DNA of 64,000 nt, taken from NCBI GenBank assembly GCA_945905815.1, contig CAMDQH010000006.1, positions 1-64,000 on the forward strand. The letters run 5' to 3'. Shown one piece after another: positions 10,027 to 20,058 of the stretch. The position numbers were made by a program, and so were the translations under genes. Each line of letters begins with the position of its first letter. The stretch's first letter is position 1. This stretch comes from Bacteriovorax stolpii. Lineage in GTDB: Bacteria > Bdellovibrionota > Bacteriovoracia > Bacteriovoracales > Bacteriovoracaceae. Below the pieces are notes generated by a model. It did not search any database. It was given only the letters and a program-made list of their open reading frames with translations, and was not told the DNA's origin.

Positions 10027-12234
10027 CTAAATATTTAACGTCCAAACATAACTAGCAAGAACCATAATCAACATAATGAAGTAAAACTGAATCTTCCCTG
10101 ATTGCACAATTCGCAACACCAAATTAAAAAGATTAACAGCGACTCCAGTACCATCTACACCGATTGCATCAACTACCACGTTATCAAACCACTTCGCAGA
10201 TTTATAAAGCACACGGTTTACAAACGCCATTCCGTCTACAACGTAACGGTCGTAAATACCCATATCAATCCATGCAAGTCCGCGGTTTAAACCTAGCAAG
10301 CCTTTTTTAATCAAAATATCGATATAGAATTCATCGAAGCCATATTTATTCTCAAGAGTTTTGGTAATTCCTGGGAATTTAGATGCCCATGGCTTAACAG
10401 ATCCCTTGATGTACATAAGGAAGGCCAAGAACACACCGGCAAAAGCAATAAAGATAGAAGCAATTGCGCCGATTGTGTGTGCTGAATGCAGTTTGTGCTC
10501 ATCCGGATTTGGACCAGCATAACCAGTTTGGTGATGGTAATGAGCATGCTCAAGATGAGTTTTCTCTCTTGTATCTACTCTGCTGAAATCTTCACGTTTA
10601 TGGTCTACAAATTTTTCAACAACTGGAGCTTCAACCAAAACTTTAAACCATTCCGTTTTAGCACCAAAAACTTTACCGAAACTCTGGCCAGTTAAAGTAC
10701 CGCAGAACCAAAAGCCAAGAGTGAAAACGGCAAGGATAAGTAGAGGAACGTTTTGACGAACATCTAGGTGTTCATGATGAATTTCATGTCCATGGGCCTC
10801 GTGTCCGTGCGCATCTTTATGACCATGGCCGTGACCATGATTATCATGCGTTCTATTCTCACCGTAGAAAGTTAAGAACATCATACGAAACATATAGAAA
10901 GCTGTAAGACCGGCAGCCGCAAAGCCAAGAATTGGAACAATCGCTAGAAGGGGGTTCTGACCAGACATGAAGCCGTAATAAAGAGCATCTCCAAGAATTC
11001 TGTCTTTAGATACAAATCCAGAGAAGAATGGAATACCAGCAATTGCAAGTGTACAGGCCATCATCGCAAAATGCGTGTATGGAAGATACTTACGAAGACC
11101 ACCAAGTTTAGGCATCTCCTGTTCATGCACAGAGTGGATAATTGATCCAGCTGATAAGAAAAGACACGCTTTAAAACAGGCGTGAGTAATAAGGTGCATG
11201 AAAGCAGCATTGTATGAACCAACACCAACTCCCATAATCATATAACCAAGTTGTGAAAGCGTTGAATAAGCGAGTACTGCCTTAATATCTGTTTGAACAG
11301 TTGCAACCGTTGCTGCTCCAAAGGCAGTAATGGCACCAACCACAGCAATAAACCAAGTGATGTCACCAAGAACCATTAATGGATACATACGAAGAGAAAC
11401 CCAGACGCCCGCAGTAACCATAGTAGCGGCGTGGATCAAAGCAGAACCAGGAGTTGGACCCATCATTGCATCTGGAAGCCAAACGTGAAGTGGGAACTGA
11501 GCTGATTTGCCCATAGCTCCAAGAAATATACAGAGGGCCGTGAAAGTAGCAAAAGAAATCCCAAGAACAGTTTGACCAGCAAACTTACCCTCTGCGATGG
11601 CTGCGTAAATATCCACGTAGTTAACACTTCCAAGGAACATCCATAAAGCCACGATACCCAACAAAAGGAATACGTCTCCCACTCGAGTTGTCATGAATGC
11701 TTTCAGTGAAGCGTCGCCAGCTTTCTCTTTTTGGTTATAGATACCGATAAGGGAGTACGAGCAAAAGCCCATAATTTCCCAAAAGATAAAAAGAGAGAAA
11801 AGGTTATCTGAAAGAACTAAACCAAGCATGGCCGAGGTGAATAAAGGAAGAAAAACAAAGAAGCGACCATGTTTCTCATCATGATCCATATACCAGGTAG
11901 AGAATAGGTGAATCAAAAATGCAACGCCAGACACCATAAGAAGCATAATGGCGGTCATATTATCGATATAGACACCCATGTCGACTTTGAAAATAGTTGC
12001 AGCATGGTTAAGGTCAAACCATGTGAATGTTTTATGGATAAAGAAGTCAGTCGCAAAGTTGCCAAAGACAAAATCACCAAAAATTCTGGCGGAGTAAATA
12101 AAAGAGATAAAGATACTTAAAGTTGCCAACCAATCGCCCTGACGAGGGAGTTTTCTTCCCAAAAAAGCATTAATAACAAATGCTATTACGGGAGAAAGAA
12201 AAATCGGCGCAATACTTCCAACGGTATATTCCAT
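10027..12234 (-). CDS. nuoL: NADH-quinone oxidoreductase subunit L
   Basis: FVFLPLFTSAMLGLVLSDNLFSLFIFWEIMGFCSYSLIG; SAQFPLHVWLPDAMMGPTPGSALIHAATMVTAGV. Confidence 0.95.
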   Translation of the reverse strand: MEYTVGSIAPIFLSPVIAFVINAFLGRKLPRQGDWLATLSIFISFIYSARIFGDFVFGNFATDFFIHKTFTWFDLNHAATIFKVDMGVYIDNMTAIMLLMVSGVAFLIHLFSTWYMDHDEKHGRFFVFLPLFTSAMLGLVLSDNLFSLFIFWEIMGFCSYSLIGIYNQKEKAGDASLKAFMTTRVGDVFLLLGIVALWMFLGSVNYVDIYAAIAEGKFAGQTVLGISFATFTALCIFLGAMGKSAQFPLHVWLPDAMMGPTPGSALIHAATMVTAGVWVSLRMYPLMVLGDITWFIAVVGAITAFGAATVATVQTDIKAVLAYSTLSQLGYMIMGVGVGSYNAAFMHLITHACFKACLFLSAGSIIHSVHEQEMPKLGGLRKYLPYTHFAMMACTLAIAGIPFFSGFVSKDRILGDALYYGFMSGQNPLLAIVPILGFAAAGLTAFYMFRMMFLTFYGENRTHDNHGHGHGHKDAHGHEAHGHEIHHEHLDVRQNVPLLILAVFTLGFWFCGTLTGQSFGKVFGAKTEWFKVLVEAPVVEKFVDHKREDFSRVDTREKTHLEHAHYHHQTGYAGPNPDEHKLHSAHTIGAIASIFIAFAGVFLAFLMYIKGSVKPWASKFPGITKTLENKYGFDEFYIDILIKKGLLGLNRGLAWIDMGIYDRYVVDGMAFVNRVLYKSAKWFDNVVVDAIGVDGTGVAVNLFNLVLRIVQSGKIQFYFIMLIMVLASYVWTLNI

Positions 12235-12243
12235 TTTCGACCT

Positions 12244-12549
12244 TTAATTTCTTAGCTGAGTGGCTTCATCTATATGTATTGTTTCTTTAATTTGGAAGAA
12301 ACGTATAACGATAGCTAAACCAACAGCAGCTTCAGCAGCGGCTATTACAATAATAAAAAGACTGAAGATGTGGCCGTCTAAATTATTTGTCACATAACGA
12401 GAGTAAGCGACAAAATTTAAGGCAGCTGCATTAAGTATTAACTCAATACCAAGAAGAATTGCGACGATGTTTTTTCGTGCAATCATTACGACTATTCCTA
12501 CTACAAAGAGGATTAGTGAAATAATTAAATAAGAGGCAAGGCTCATCAT
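12244..12549 (-). CDS. nuoK: NADH-quinone oxidoreductase subunit K
   Basis: IVAILLGIELILNAAALNFVA ... IVIAAAEAAVGLAIVI. Confidence 0.95.
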   Translation of the reverse strand: MMSLASYLIISLILFVVGIVVMIARKNIVAILLGIELILNAAALNFVAYSRYVTNNLDGHIFSLFIIVIAAAEAAVGLAIVIRFFQIKETIHIDEATQLRN

Positions 12550-12561
12550 AGTGTTTCTCGC

Positions 12562-13098
12562 TTAATTTTGCTTACGTGGACGAGCAATTATTGCAGCTCC
12601 CACTAAGGCACCTAGTAAAAGGACTGATGACATTTCAAATGCTAAAACATGGTCTTTAACCAATAGATGTCCGATTTGCGTAACAGTAGAAGGAAATTCA
12701 TTTGTAATTGTTTTTACCGGCAAGGCTTTTGTTAAGCCTCTAATTAATTGAATGTTTGTAAGCAAAAAAACAACTCCGACTAACAGACCAATCGCATATG
12801 TCCATTTGTTACCCATGGAAGCCGGAAGGCCTAAAAGGTTTTGGGCCCGAGATACAAAATCGTTTCCGCCTGTTAACATCACTGCAAAAAGCATAAGAAT
12901 TACAACTCCACCGACATAAACCATAATTTGTGTGATCGCTACAAAGTCAGCACCGAGTGTAGCGTAGAGACCTGCTATGCCCATTAAAGATCCAAGAAGG
13001 AAAACACATGAATGCATAATGTTTTTAACCATCAATACGCCCAAGGCACATGAAACGGTTAAAACAGCCGAGCTGATAAAAAGAAATTGTAAAAACAT
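12562..13098 (-). CDS. nuoJ: NADH-quinone oxidoreductase subunit J
   Basis: ADFVAITQIMVYVGGVVILMLFAVMLT. Confidence 0.93.
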   Translation of the reverse strand: MFLQFLFISSAVLTVSCALGVLMVKNIMHSCVFLLGSLMGIAGLYATLGADFVAITQIMVYVGGVVILMLFAVMLTGGNDFVSRAQNLLGLPASMGNKWTYAIGLLVGVVFLLTNIQLIRGLTKALPVKTITNEFPSTVTQIGHLLVKDHVLAFEMSSVLLLGALVGAAIIARPRKQN

Positions 13099-13111
13099 CA
13101 GATACCTCTAG

Positions 13112-14227
13112 TTAGTGACTGCCTAAAACAAGTTCAGCAATAGATTTGCCATTAAAAACAACCATCCAAATCGCACAACCCATTAAGTTAAAAATAGCGA
13201 TAGGGGTGAGGTATTTCCAACATACTGACATTAACTGATCCACACGAAGACGTGGAAGAGTCCATCGTATCCAAATTACTACGTAATAAAGAACCAATGT
13301 TTTTGTCATAAAAATAACGAATTGGGCAGCTTGCATCGGAAGAATATCTAGTTTAATTCCTGGGACATTATATCCACCAAGGAAGAGAGAGGCAGCGACC
13401 CCGCAAACAACAAAAACTTCAATATATTCCGCAAGAGCGAAAAAACCAAATCTCATACCTGTATACTCTGTGTGATATCCAGAAACGAGTTCTGATTCAG
13501 CTTCTGGTAAATCGAAAGGAGCACGATTCGTTTCCGCTAAGGCGCCCACGCTATAAACAAAGAAAGCAATAAAAGCGAATGGGTTATGAAACATAAACCA
13601 TTCGTGAGGTAATCCACCTTGTCTACCAACAATTGTTCCAAATCCCATTCCACCTGCAAGAAGCACAATAGCAAGAATGGAAATAGTAACAGGGATTTCG
13701 TAAGAAATAATTTGAGAAGCTCCTCTCATACCACCAAGCATTGACCATTTAGAATTGGATGCATATCCGCCAAGAAACACACCTAAACCAACCAGGGAAG
13801 AAATGGCGACGAGATAAAATATTCCAACGTTAAGGTCGGCCATGATAAAGCCAGAAGAGAACGGTAGTACGGCAAGCGTTGCAAATACTCCTGTTAGACA
13901 AAGAAGAGGGGCAAGATAAAAGAGTTTTTTATCTGCAGTAAACGGCATGATGTCTTCTTTAGTCATCATTTTTACACCGTCGGCCAACATTTGAAGTAGT
14001 CCATAAGGCCCAACACGATTAGGTCCAATTCTAGCTTGTAAATCGGCTGAAATTTTTCTCTCAGCGTATGTTCCTAAACCACCAATTGTGGCGCACATTC
14101 CAACGATAATTAGTGCCAAAAGAAGATATAGTGTAAAGGCCAGAACACCTTGATTATTTCTAAAGAGAGCAAGTAAGAAGTCGTAGAATTCATACTGCGA
14201 AAGATAACTAACAACTGTTTGATTCAT
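13112..14227 (-). CDS. nuoH: NADH-quinone oxidoreductase subunit H
   Basis: AERKISADLQARIGPNRVGPYGLLQMLADGVKMMTKEDIMP; ETNRAPFDLPEAESELVSGYHTEYTGMRF. Confidence 0.96.
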   Translation of the reverse strand: MNQTVVSYLSQYEFYDFLLALFRNNQGVLAFTLYLLLALIIVGMCATIGGLGTYAERKISADLQARIGPNRVGPYGLLQMLADGVKMMTKEDIMPFTADKKLFYLAPLLCLTGVFATLAVLPFSSGFIMADLNVGIFYLVAISSLVGLGVFLGGYASNSKWSMLGGMRGASQIISYEIPVTISILAIVLLAGGMGFGTIVGRQGGLPHEWFMFHNPFAFIAFFVYSVGALAETNRAPFDLPEAESELVSGYHTEYTGMRFGFFALAEYIEVFVVCGVAASLFLGGYNVPGIKLDILPMQAAQFVIFMTKTLVLYYVVIWIRWTLPRLRVDQLMSVCWKYLTPIAIFNLMGCAIWMVVFNGKSIAELVLGSH

Positions 14228-14238
14228 AAATGTAGACC

Positions 14239-14670
14239 TTATTTATTTTCTTTTTTATGAGAGTGTTGGAAAGATTTAACCCAATCTAAATCACCCTTTT
14301 TCCAACAGTAAGCAATTCCTTCAATCAAAACTGAAATGAAGCTCAAAAATATGATCAAGGCATAACCGCCTTGTCCCATGTCATTTAGTTCTCTAAAAAT
14401 TGAAGCGACAGGAAACATCAGAACTGATTCCACATCGAAAATAATAAAAATTAACCCAACTACATAAAAACGAACGTTAAACATAGACCAAGCAGATCCA
14501 ACTGGTAGCTCACCACATTCATAAGGTGTCGACTTTAGATGTGATGGTTTCTTGGGGGCCAATACTACTGAAAGGTAATGACCACCGAAAAATAGCAAAA
14601 TTGCTAACCCCATAAAAATAACAATAGGCATTAAAGCATCGAACTGTGCTGGTATCATGGAAATCTCCAC
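14239..14670 (-). CDS. nuoA: NADH-quinone oxidoreductase subunit A
   Basis: PYECGELPVGSAWSMFNVRFYVVGLIFIIFDVESVLMFP. Confidence 0.95.
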   Translation of the reverse strand: MEISMIPAQFDALMPIVIFMGLAILLFFGGHYLSVVLAPKKPSHLKSTPYECGELPVGSAWSMFNVRFYVVGLIFIIFDVESVLMFPVASIFRELNDMGQGGYALIIFLSFISVLIEGIAYCWKKGDLDWVKSFQHSHKKENK

Positions 14671-14809
14671 TTCAATACAATCTTAAGAAAAAGTAGTTTT
14701 AAGATACAAAAGATGTTGAAAATAGGGAAGATGTTATTTCATCTGGTTGGATGTAAACTCGTAAAATAGAAGTTGGAAAAACAAACTTTTTTAATCGGAT
14801 TTTAACGAT

Positions 14810-17800
14810 ATGTTATTTAGTGGCATCTATACCAAACTCAAATATTGGAACGATCACCAGCAACTTCTTCAACTGAAGGGGATTTCTCCCAATCAGTGGT
14901 GCCTTTTAGCAGGAAGTTATTTTAGTGATCAGATTTTTTCAACCTCACATGTTCTCATTTGTTCAGATCAGGACGAAGCTGAGGAGGTTTATGAAGCATT
15001 GAAGCATTTAAAAAACGTATTTTTTTACCCAGGGCACAATCATTCTTTGTATAGCTCGATTCTAACATCCGAGAGTTCACTTTTGGCCCGCTGGTCAGTT
15101 CTTCAAAGATTAGTGCAAGGTGAAAAGATTATCGTGGTCAGTACATGGGAAGCATCTTTTATGCTTGGCCCAGATCCTATCTTTTTTAAAGAGAGGTCTT
15201 TTACCTTTAGAAAAGACGATATCATTTCACCGATAGATCTTGCGAGCCGCTTAACTGAAATGGGTTATTTTCCTGCCTCAACCATTGAGGAGCCTGGAAC
15301 ATTTTCTAAGCGAGGAGAGATTTTTGATATTTATCCCGTAGCTCATCCACCTGTAAGACTCCATTATTTTGACGATCTAATTGAAGAGATATTTGGGATT
15401 GATTTGCAAACTCAAAAAACTGATCGTGAAAAAACTTTTCAAGAGGTTTGCTTAGTACCCGGTCCAGGATTTTTATCCAAAGATCCTTTTGCTAACAATC
15501 TTCGGTCAAAACTTCCTCAACCCCAACCACGTTTCAAAAACAGATACGAAATTAGAAAACAAGTTTTCCAAAAAATGAGCGAAGGGCAACTTTTTGACAA
15601 TTATCCTTTATTTATTCCGCTTTTCTTTGAACAACCTTACACCTTACTAGATTATTTGCCTTCCGATTCAAGGCTTACTTTCTTTAATGCAGATAATGGT
15701 CAAAAGAACTTTGATCTTTTTCTAGACCAACAAATTGATGATTATTCGGCCCTCCAAAACGACATTGAAAGTTCTTCCATTATCCCTGCTCCCGATTCTT
15801 TCTACCTAAAAGAATTTAAAAAAAACACACTCAAAACATTGCATGTAGATCAACTTGATATTACCCTCGACCTGGATCAAAACCTCGATCGAGAATTACA
15901 TTTAAACCTTGAAAAATTAAAATCGCATTTACAAATAAAACTGCAGCGTGCAGGAGAAATTCCTGAAAATAAGTTTGAGTACATAAAGGGCAGCCTCAAA
16001 GTTTTAAAAAATGAACTTAAAAGCTATGGACATCTAATAGTCACTTACAAGTCTGAAAACGCTCGGCAGGAACTAAGTTACCTTTTAGAAGAAAATGGAC
16101 TTAACGCAATCGGTGAAAGATTGCATTTTGTTTTCGGTAAACTAGATGAAGGTTTTTATTATAAAAATGAGAATACCTTTGTCCTCTCAGAAAGTGATTT
16201 CTTCGCAATAAAAAAGAAAAAAACAAAACAGGTTTCTTCCAATAATAAAGACTTATTCGCTGAACAGCTCGCAACTCTTAAAATAAATGATTACGTCATT
16301 CATAGAGATTATGGTGTTGGTATTTATAAGGGACTGGAAACCATTCAGGCAATGGATCAACAGAACGATTATCTCGTTATCCTTTATGAAGATAATGATA
16401 AAGTTTATGTCCCTGTTTATAAGTTAAATCTTGTTCAGAAACATGCAGACTCATCGTCGGGCCTAAAAGTTGCCTCACTTAAATCGAAAAAATTTAGCGA
16501 CTTAAAGGCGAAGGCACGTAACTCTGTTAAAAAGCTGGCATTTGATTTGATAAGACTACAGGCCGAAAGAAAACTTGGCGGAGGATTTCCTTATTCACCA
16601 CCTGATCATATGTTTAAAGAGTTCGAGCTATCATTTGCCTTTGAAGAAACTCCAGATCAGTCAAAAGCTATAAACGACGTTTTAGAAGATATGCAACAAC
16701 AATTCCCAATGGACCGTCTAGTATGTGGCGATGTGGGATTTGGTAAAACAGAAGTCGCAATGCGAGCGGCAATGAAAGCTGTTTTAGATAAAAAGCAAGT
16801 TGTGATTTTAGTCCCTACTACAGTCTTGGCACTCCAGCATTATCATTCATTTACCAAGAGATTTGAAAATTTTCCCGTTATCGTGGATTTTATTTCACGT
16901 TTCAAAACACCTAAAGAGAAATTACAAACTGTTCAAAAACTGAAAGAAGGAAAGATTGATATCTTAATAGGAACTCATGCTGTTCTATCTGATAAATTGG
17001 AATACTACGATCTAGGACTTTTAATTATTGATGAGGAACATCGATTTGGTGTGGGCCATAAAGAAAAACTGAAAGTTCTAAAAACCGGAATTGATGTTCT
17101 CACTATGACAGCAACTCCTATACCGAGAACACTTCAGCTCTCCTTTCTTGGCATTAGGGATTTATCTTTAATTCAGACTGCTCCACCAAGAAGACAGGCC
17201 ATCAAAACCTATATTATTAAAGAAGATGATCTCACCTTGAAGGCCGCGATTGAAAAAGAATTGTCCAGAGGTGGTCAGGTTTATTATGTTCATAATAGAG
17301 TTCATGATATTGAAGAACATGAACTTTACTTAAAAAAATTAGTTCCAAAAGCTCGCGTTAGTGTGACTCATGGCCAGATGAACGAGCGTGAACTAGAAAA
17401 ACGTATTAATGATTTTTATGACCATAAATCTGATATTTTACTCGCAACCACTATTATTGAATCAGGCCTTGATATTCCTAATGCCAACACTATGATTATT
17501 GATCGTGCCGACACTTATGGATTGGCGCAACTCCATCAACTTCGAGGTCGAATTGGTCGTTCGGATCGTAAGGCCTATGCTTACTTTATGGTTCCAGAAA
17601 ATCGCGTGCTAAGTGAGTCCTCTCAAAGAAGACTTCAAGCTCTGCAAACTTATGCAGAAATGGGTGGCGGTTTTTCTTTGGCATCGTCAGATATGGAAAT
17701 TCGAGGAGCAGGCGATATTTTAGGTGCTGAGCAATCAGGCCACATCGAAGGAATTGGTCTTGAATTCTATATGGACCTGTTACAGGATGCTGTTCATGAA

Positions 17801-18283
17801 ATTCGTGGTGAAAGAAAAGTCTCTGCTAAAAATATTGAAATCCAAGCACCATTTTCGGCATACATTCCCGATGCCTATATCTCCGATCATGCACTTCGCT
17901 TAAAATACTATAAGAGACTTTCAAACTGTAACGACATGAATCGTCTGGATGACATCGTAACTGAAATGAATGATGCCTTTGGAATTACTCCCCGAGAGCT
18001 CGAAGCACTTTATTCAATTCTCCGGTCTCGGATTTATTTTCAAACTTTGGGTCTCCGATTGGTTAAAGTTTCCTCAACGCAGATCATCTTATTTTTTGAT
18101 CAAGAAGTACTTAACCATAATACTCAACTAAGAGATAAGATGCTGAGTTTTTTCATGAATAAGCCCAAATTATACAAGCTTAACCCAGACTCATCAGTTT
18201 CCTGCTTCTTTAAGGAGTCAGTGAGTCATCATATGCTGCTAGAATTTGCGAAACATATTGCAGCACAAATCGGTGCATGTTAA
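14810..18283 (+). CDS. mfd: Transcription-repair coupling factor
   Basis: UvrB-like N-terminus, CarD-like RNAP-interaction domain, helicase motifs GDVGFGKTEVAMRA, DEEHRFGVGHKE, TATPIPRTLQ, QLRGRIGRSDRKAYAYF. Confidence 0.97.
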   Translation: MLFSGIYTKLKYWNDHQQLLQLKGISPNQWCLLAGSYFSDQIFSTSHVLICSDQDEAEEVYEALKHLKNVFFYPGHNHSLYSSILTSESSLLARWSVLQRLVQGEKIIVVSTWEASFMLGPDPIFFKERSFTFRKDDIISPIDLASRLTEMGYFPASTIEEPGTFSKRGEIFDIYPVAHPPVRLHYFDDLIEEIFGIDLQTQKTDREKTFQEVCLVPGPGFLSKDPFANNLRSKLPQPQPRFKNRYEIRKQVFQKMSEGQLFDNYPLFIPLFFEQPYTLLDYLPSDSRLTFFNADNGQKNFDLFLDQQIDDYSALQNDIESSSIIPAPDSFYLKEFKKNTLKTLHVDQLDITLDLDQNLDRELHLNLEKLKSHLQIKLQRAGEIPENKFEYIKGSLKVLKNELKSYGHLIVTYKSENARQELSYLLEENGLNAIGERLHFVFGKLDEGFYYKNENTFVLSESDFFAIKKKKTKQVSSNNKDLFAEQLATLKINDYVIHRDYGVGIYKGLETIQAMDQQNDYLVILYEDNDKVYVPVYKLNLVQKHADSSSGLKVASLKSKKFSDLKAKARNSVKKLAFDLIRLQAERKLGGGFPYSPPDHMFKEFELSFAFEETPDQSKAINDVLEDMQQQFPMDRLVCGDVGFGKTEVAMRAAMKAVLDKKQVVILVPTTVLALQHYHSFTKRFENFPVIVDFISRFKTPKEKLQTVQKLKEGKIDILIGTHAVLSDKLEYYDLGLLIIDEEHRFGVGHKEKLKVLKTGIDVLTMTATPIPRTLQLSFLGIRDLSLIQTAPPRRQAIKTYIIKEDDLTLKAAIEKELSRGGQVYYVHNRVHDIEEHELYLKKLVPKARVSVTHGQMNERELEKRINDFYDHKSDILLATTIIESGLDIPNANTMIIDRADTYGLAQLHQLRGRIGRSDRKAYAYFMVPENRVLSESSQRRLQALQTYAEMGGGFSLASSDMEIRGAGDILGAEQSGHIEGIGLEFYMDLLQDAVHEIRGERKVSAKNIEIQAPFSAYIPDAYISDHALRLKYYKRLSNCNDMNRLDDIVTEMNDAFGITPRELEALYSILRSRIYFQTLGLRLVKVSSTQIILFFDQEVLNHNTQLRDKMLSFFMNKPKLYKLNPDSSVSCFFKESVSHHMLLEFAKHIAAQIGAC

Positions 18284-18321
18284 TGTTTTTATTAGATTCG
18301 ATTTTCAAACCAGGGATGTGT

Positions 18322-19119
18322 ATGAATAAACTTTTAATCGTAGTTTTCACGGCTTTTATTGCCCTTCCAGCAATTGCACAAAAAGAAATTGTTGCAACTG
18401 TTAATGGACGAAACATTACTAAAAAACAATTTGAAGAATATCACCTTCAAAACTTAAAATTTGTTGGTCAAAGAAAAATTACCAAAGAAATTTCACTTCA
18501 AGATTTAGTTAATCGTGAATTAGGAATTCAAAAAGCTAAGAAGACTGGCCTTGATAAAGATCCAGTAGTAGTTGCAAAACAAGAAGATATTCTTTTTCAT
18601 GCACAAATCTCAAAAGATCTTGAAAATGAATTTAAAAAAATTGTTGTTTCTGATGATGATGTAAAAGCATATTACGAAGGTAATAAAGAATACCGATCAG
18701 CACATATACTTTACCGTTTAAGAGCTGAACCTACAGCTGATGAAGTTAAGGCTTCATATGAGCAAAGTGTTGCAATTTATTCCCAACTTCAAAAAAACCC
18801 TGAAGATTTTGCTAAAATGGCGAATAAATATTCGCAAACCTCTGCCGCTCCAATTGGTGGGGACTTGGGTTTCCAACCTCCAACTCGTCTTGCTCCTGAA
18901 TACTATGAGGCGATAAAAAATCAAAAAGTTGGCTTTATTACTAAGCCAGTAAGAAGCCAAATGGGTTATCACATCATTAAGGTGCTTGGTGTTAAAACAA
19001 TCGATCAAATTGACAAAAACTTGTACAAGAAAATCATTTACGATACTAAAAGAGACGCCATTATTGCAGATTATTTCAAGAATCTTGCTAAGGGCGCGGC
19101 AATTAAGACGAACCTTTAA
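18322..19119 (+). CDS. Parvulin-type peptidyl-prolyl isomerase, exported
   Basis: Signal peptide MNKLLIVVFTAFIALPAIAQ; rotamase core AHILYRLRAEP...GGDLGFQPP...GFITKPVRSQMGYHIIKV. Confidence 0.88.
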   Translation: MNKLLIVVFTAFIALPAIAQKEIVATVNGRNITKKQFEEYHLQNLKFVGQRKITKEISLQDLVNRELGIQKAKKTGLDKDPVVVAKQEDILFHAQISKDLENEFKKIVVSDDDVKAYYEGNKEYRSAHILYRLRAEPTADEVKASYEQSVAIYSQLQKNPEDFAKMANKYSQTSAAPIGGDLGFQPPTRLAPEYYEAIKNQKVGFITKPVRSQMGYHIIKVLGVKTIDQIDKNLYKKIIYDTKRDAIIADYFKNLAKGAAIKTNL

Positions 19120-19131
19120 AATTGAAGTTTA

Positions 19132-20055
19132 GTGAAAAAATTATTCTTATATCTAATCATAGGTTCCGTTTTCATAAACGGAGCTTATGCTCAGGAAAAA
19201 CTTCTCGATAAACTCGTCGCTGTTATAAATACTCGCATTGTGTCTTTGTCTGAAATTAAACGCATGGAAGATACCCTCCCTGCAAGACAAGAAGTTTCTC
19301 CGATGGTGTACAATGAAGCTAAGTACACCCATAAAGAACTACTCAACATCATTATTAGATCATTCATTATTCGCGAGAAAATAAATGGCCAAGGTTATGT
19401 CATTAATGACGATGCTGTAGAATCACGAATTAAAATGACCGAAGAACGCTTGGGATTAAAGCGTGCAGACCTTCTAAATTTCCTTAAAAGCAAAAATCTC
19501 ACTTATGAAGAATATTTTGAAATTATTCGTGAAACAATGGAATACAACGTATTTGCGTCAAAAATTATTGCTCCTTTAATTTCTGTAACTGAACAGGAAA
19601 TTAAAAACGAATACTATAAGCGAAATACATCCAACAATGCTTTGTCTTTTAAATACAATTTAGTGGATTTTTATATAAAGGAATCTATCTTAGTTGAAAA
19701 AAATGAATTGAAATTCTTAGCAGTCTTAAAAGATTACCAACTCACAGGCAAGCTTCCAGAAGAGTATCGTGAACTTGAAACCAATAATCTTGAGAACCTA
19801 AACGAAGATGCACTTTCAAAAGAACTAGGTTCTATTTTAAAAACGACCTCTGAGGGTACATTTTCTAAAGCTTCTACGATAAATGGCTACATGCATGTTT
19901 TTTACGTACAGAAAAAGGATCTTGTAGAGTCTCAAAATTTTGTAAAATTTAAAGAACAGATTCAAAATGATATTTTCATGTCAAAGGGAAAATCAGTAAC
20001 TAACAACTGGTTTGATCGTGAATATTCAAATTACTACATCAATAATTTATTATAA
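19132..20055 (+). CDS. SurA N-domain-like periplasmic chaperone/PPIase-related protein (GTG start)
   Basis: Signal peptide, LLDKLVAVINTRIVSLSEIKR resembles SurA N-terminus; no clear parvulin core. Confidence 0.7.
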   Translation: MKKLFLYLIIGSVFINGAYAQEKLLDKLVAVINTRIVSLSEIKRMEDTLPARQEVSPMVYNEAKYTHKELLNIIIRSFIIREKINGQGYVINDDAVESRIKMTEERLGLKRADLLNFLKSKNLTYEEYFEIIRETMEYNVFASKIIAPLISVTEQEIKNEYYKRNTSNNALSFKYNLVDFYIKESILVEKNELKFLAVLKDYQLTGKLPEEYRELETNNLENLNEDALSKELGSILKTTSEGTFSKASTINGYMHVFYVQKKDLVESQNFVKFKEQIQNDIFMSKGKSVTNNWFDREYSNYYINNLL

Positions 20056-20058
20056 ATA

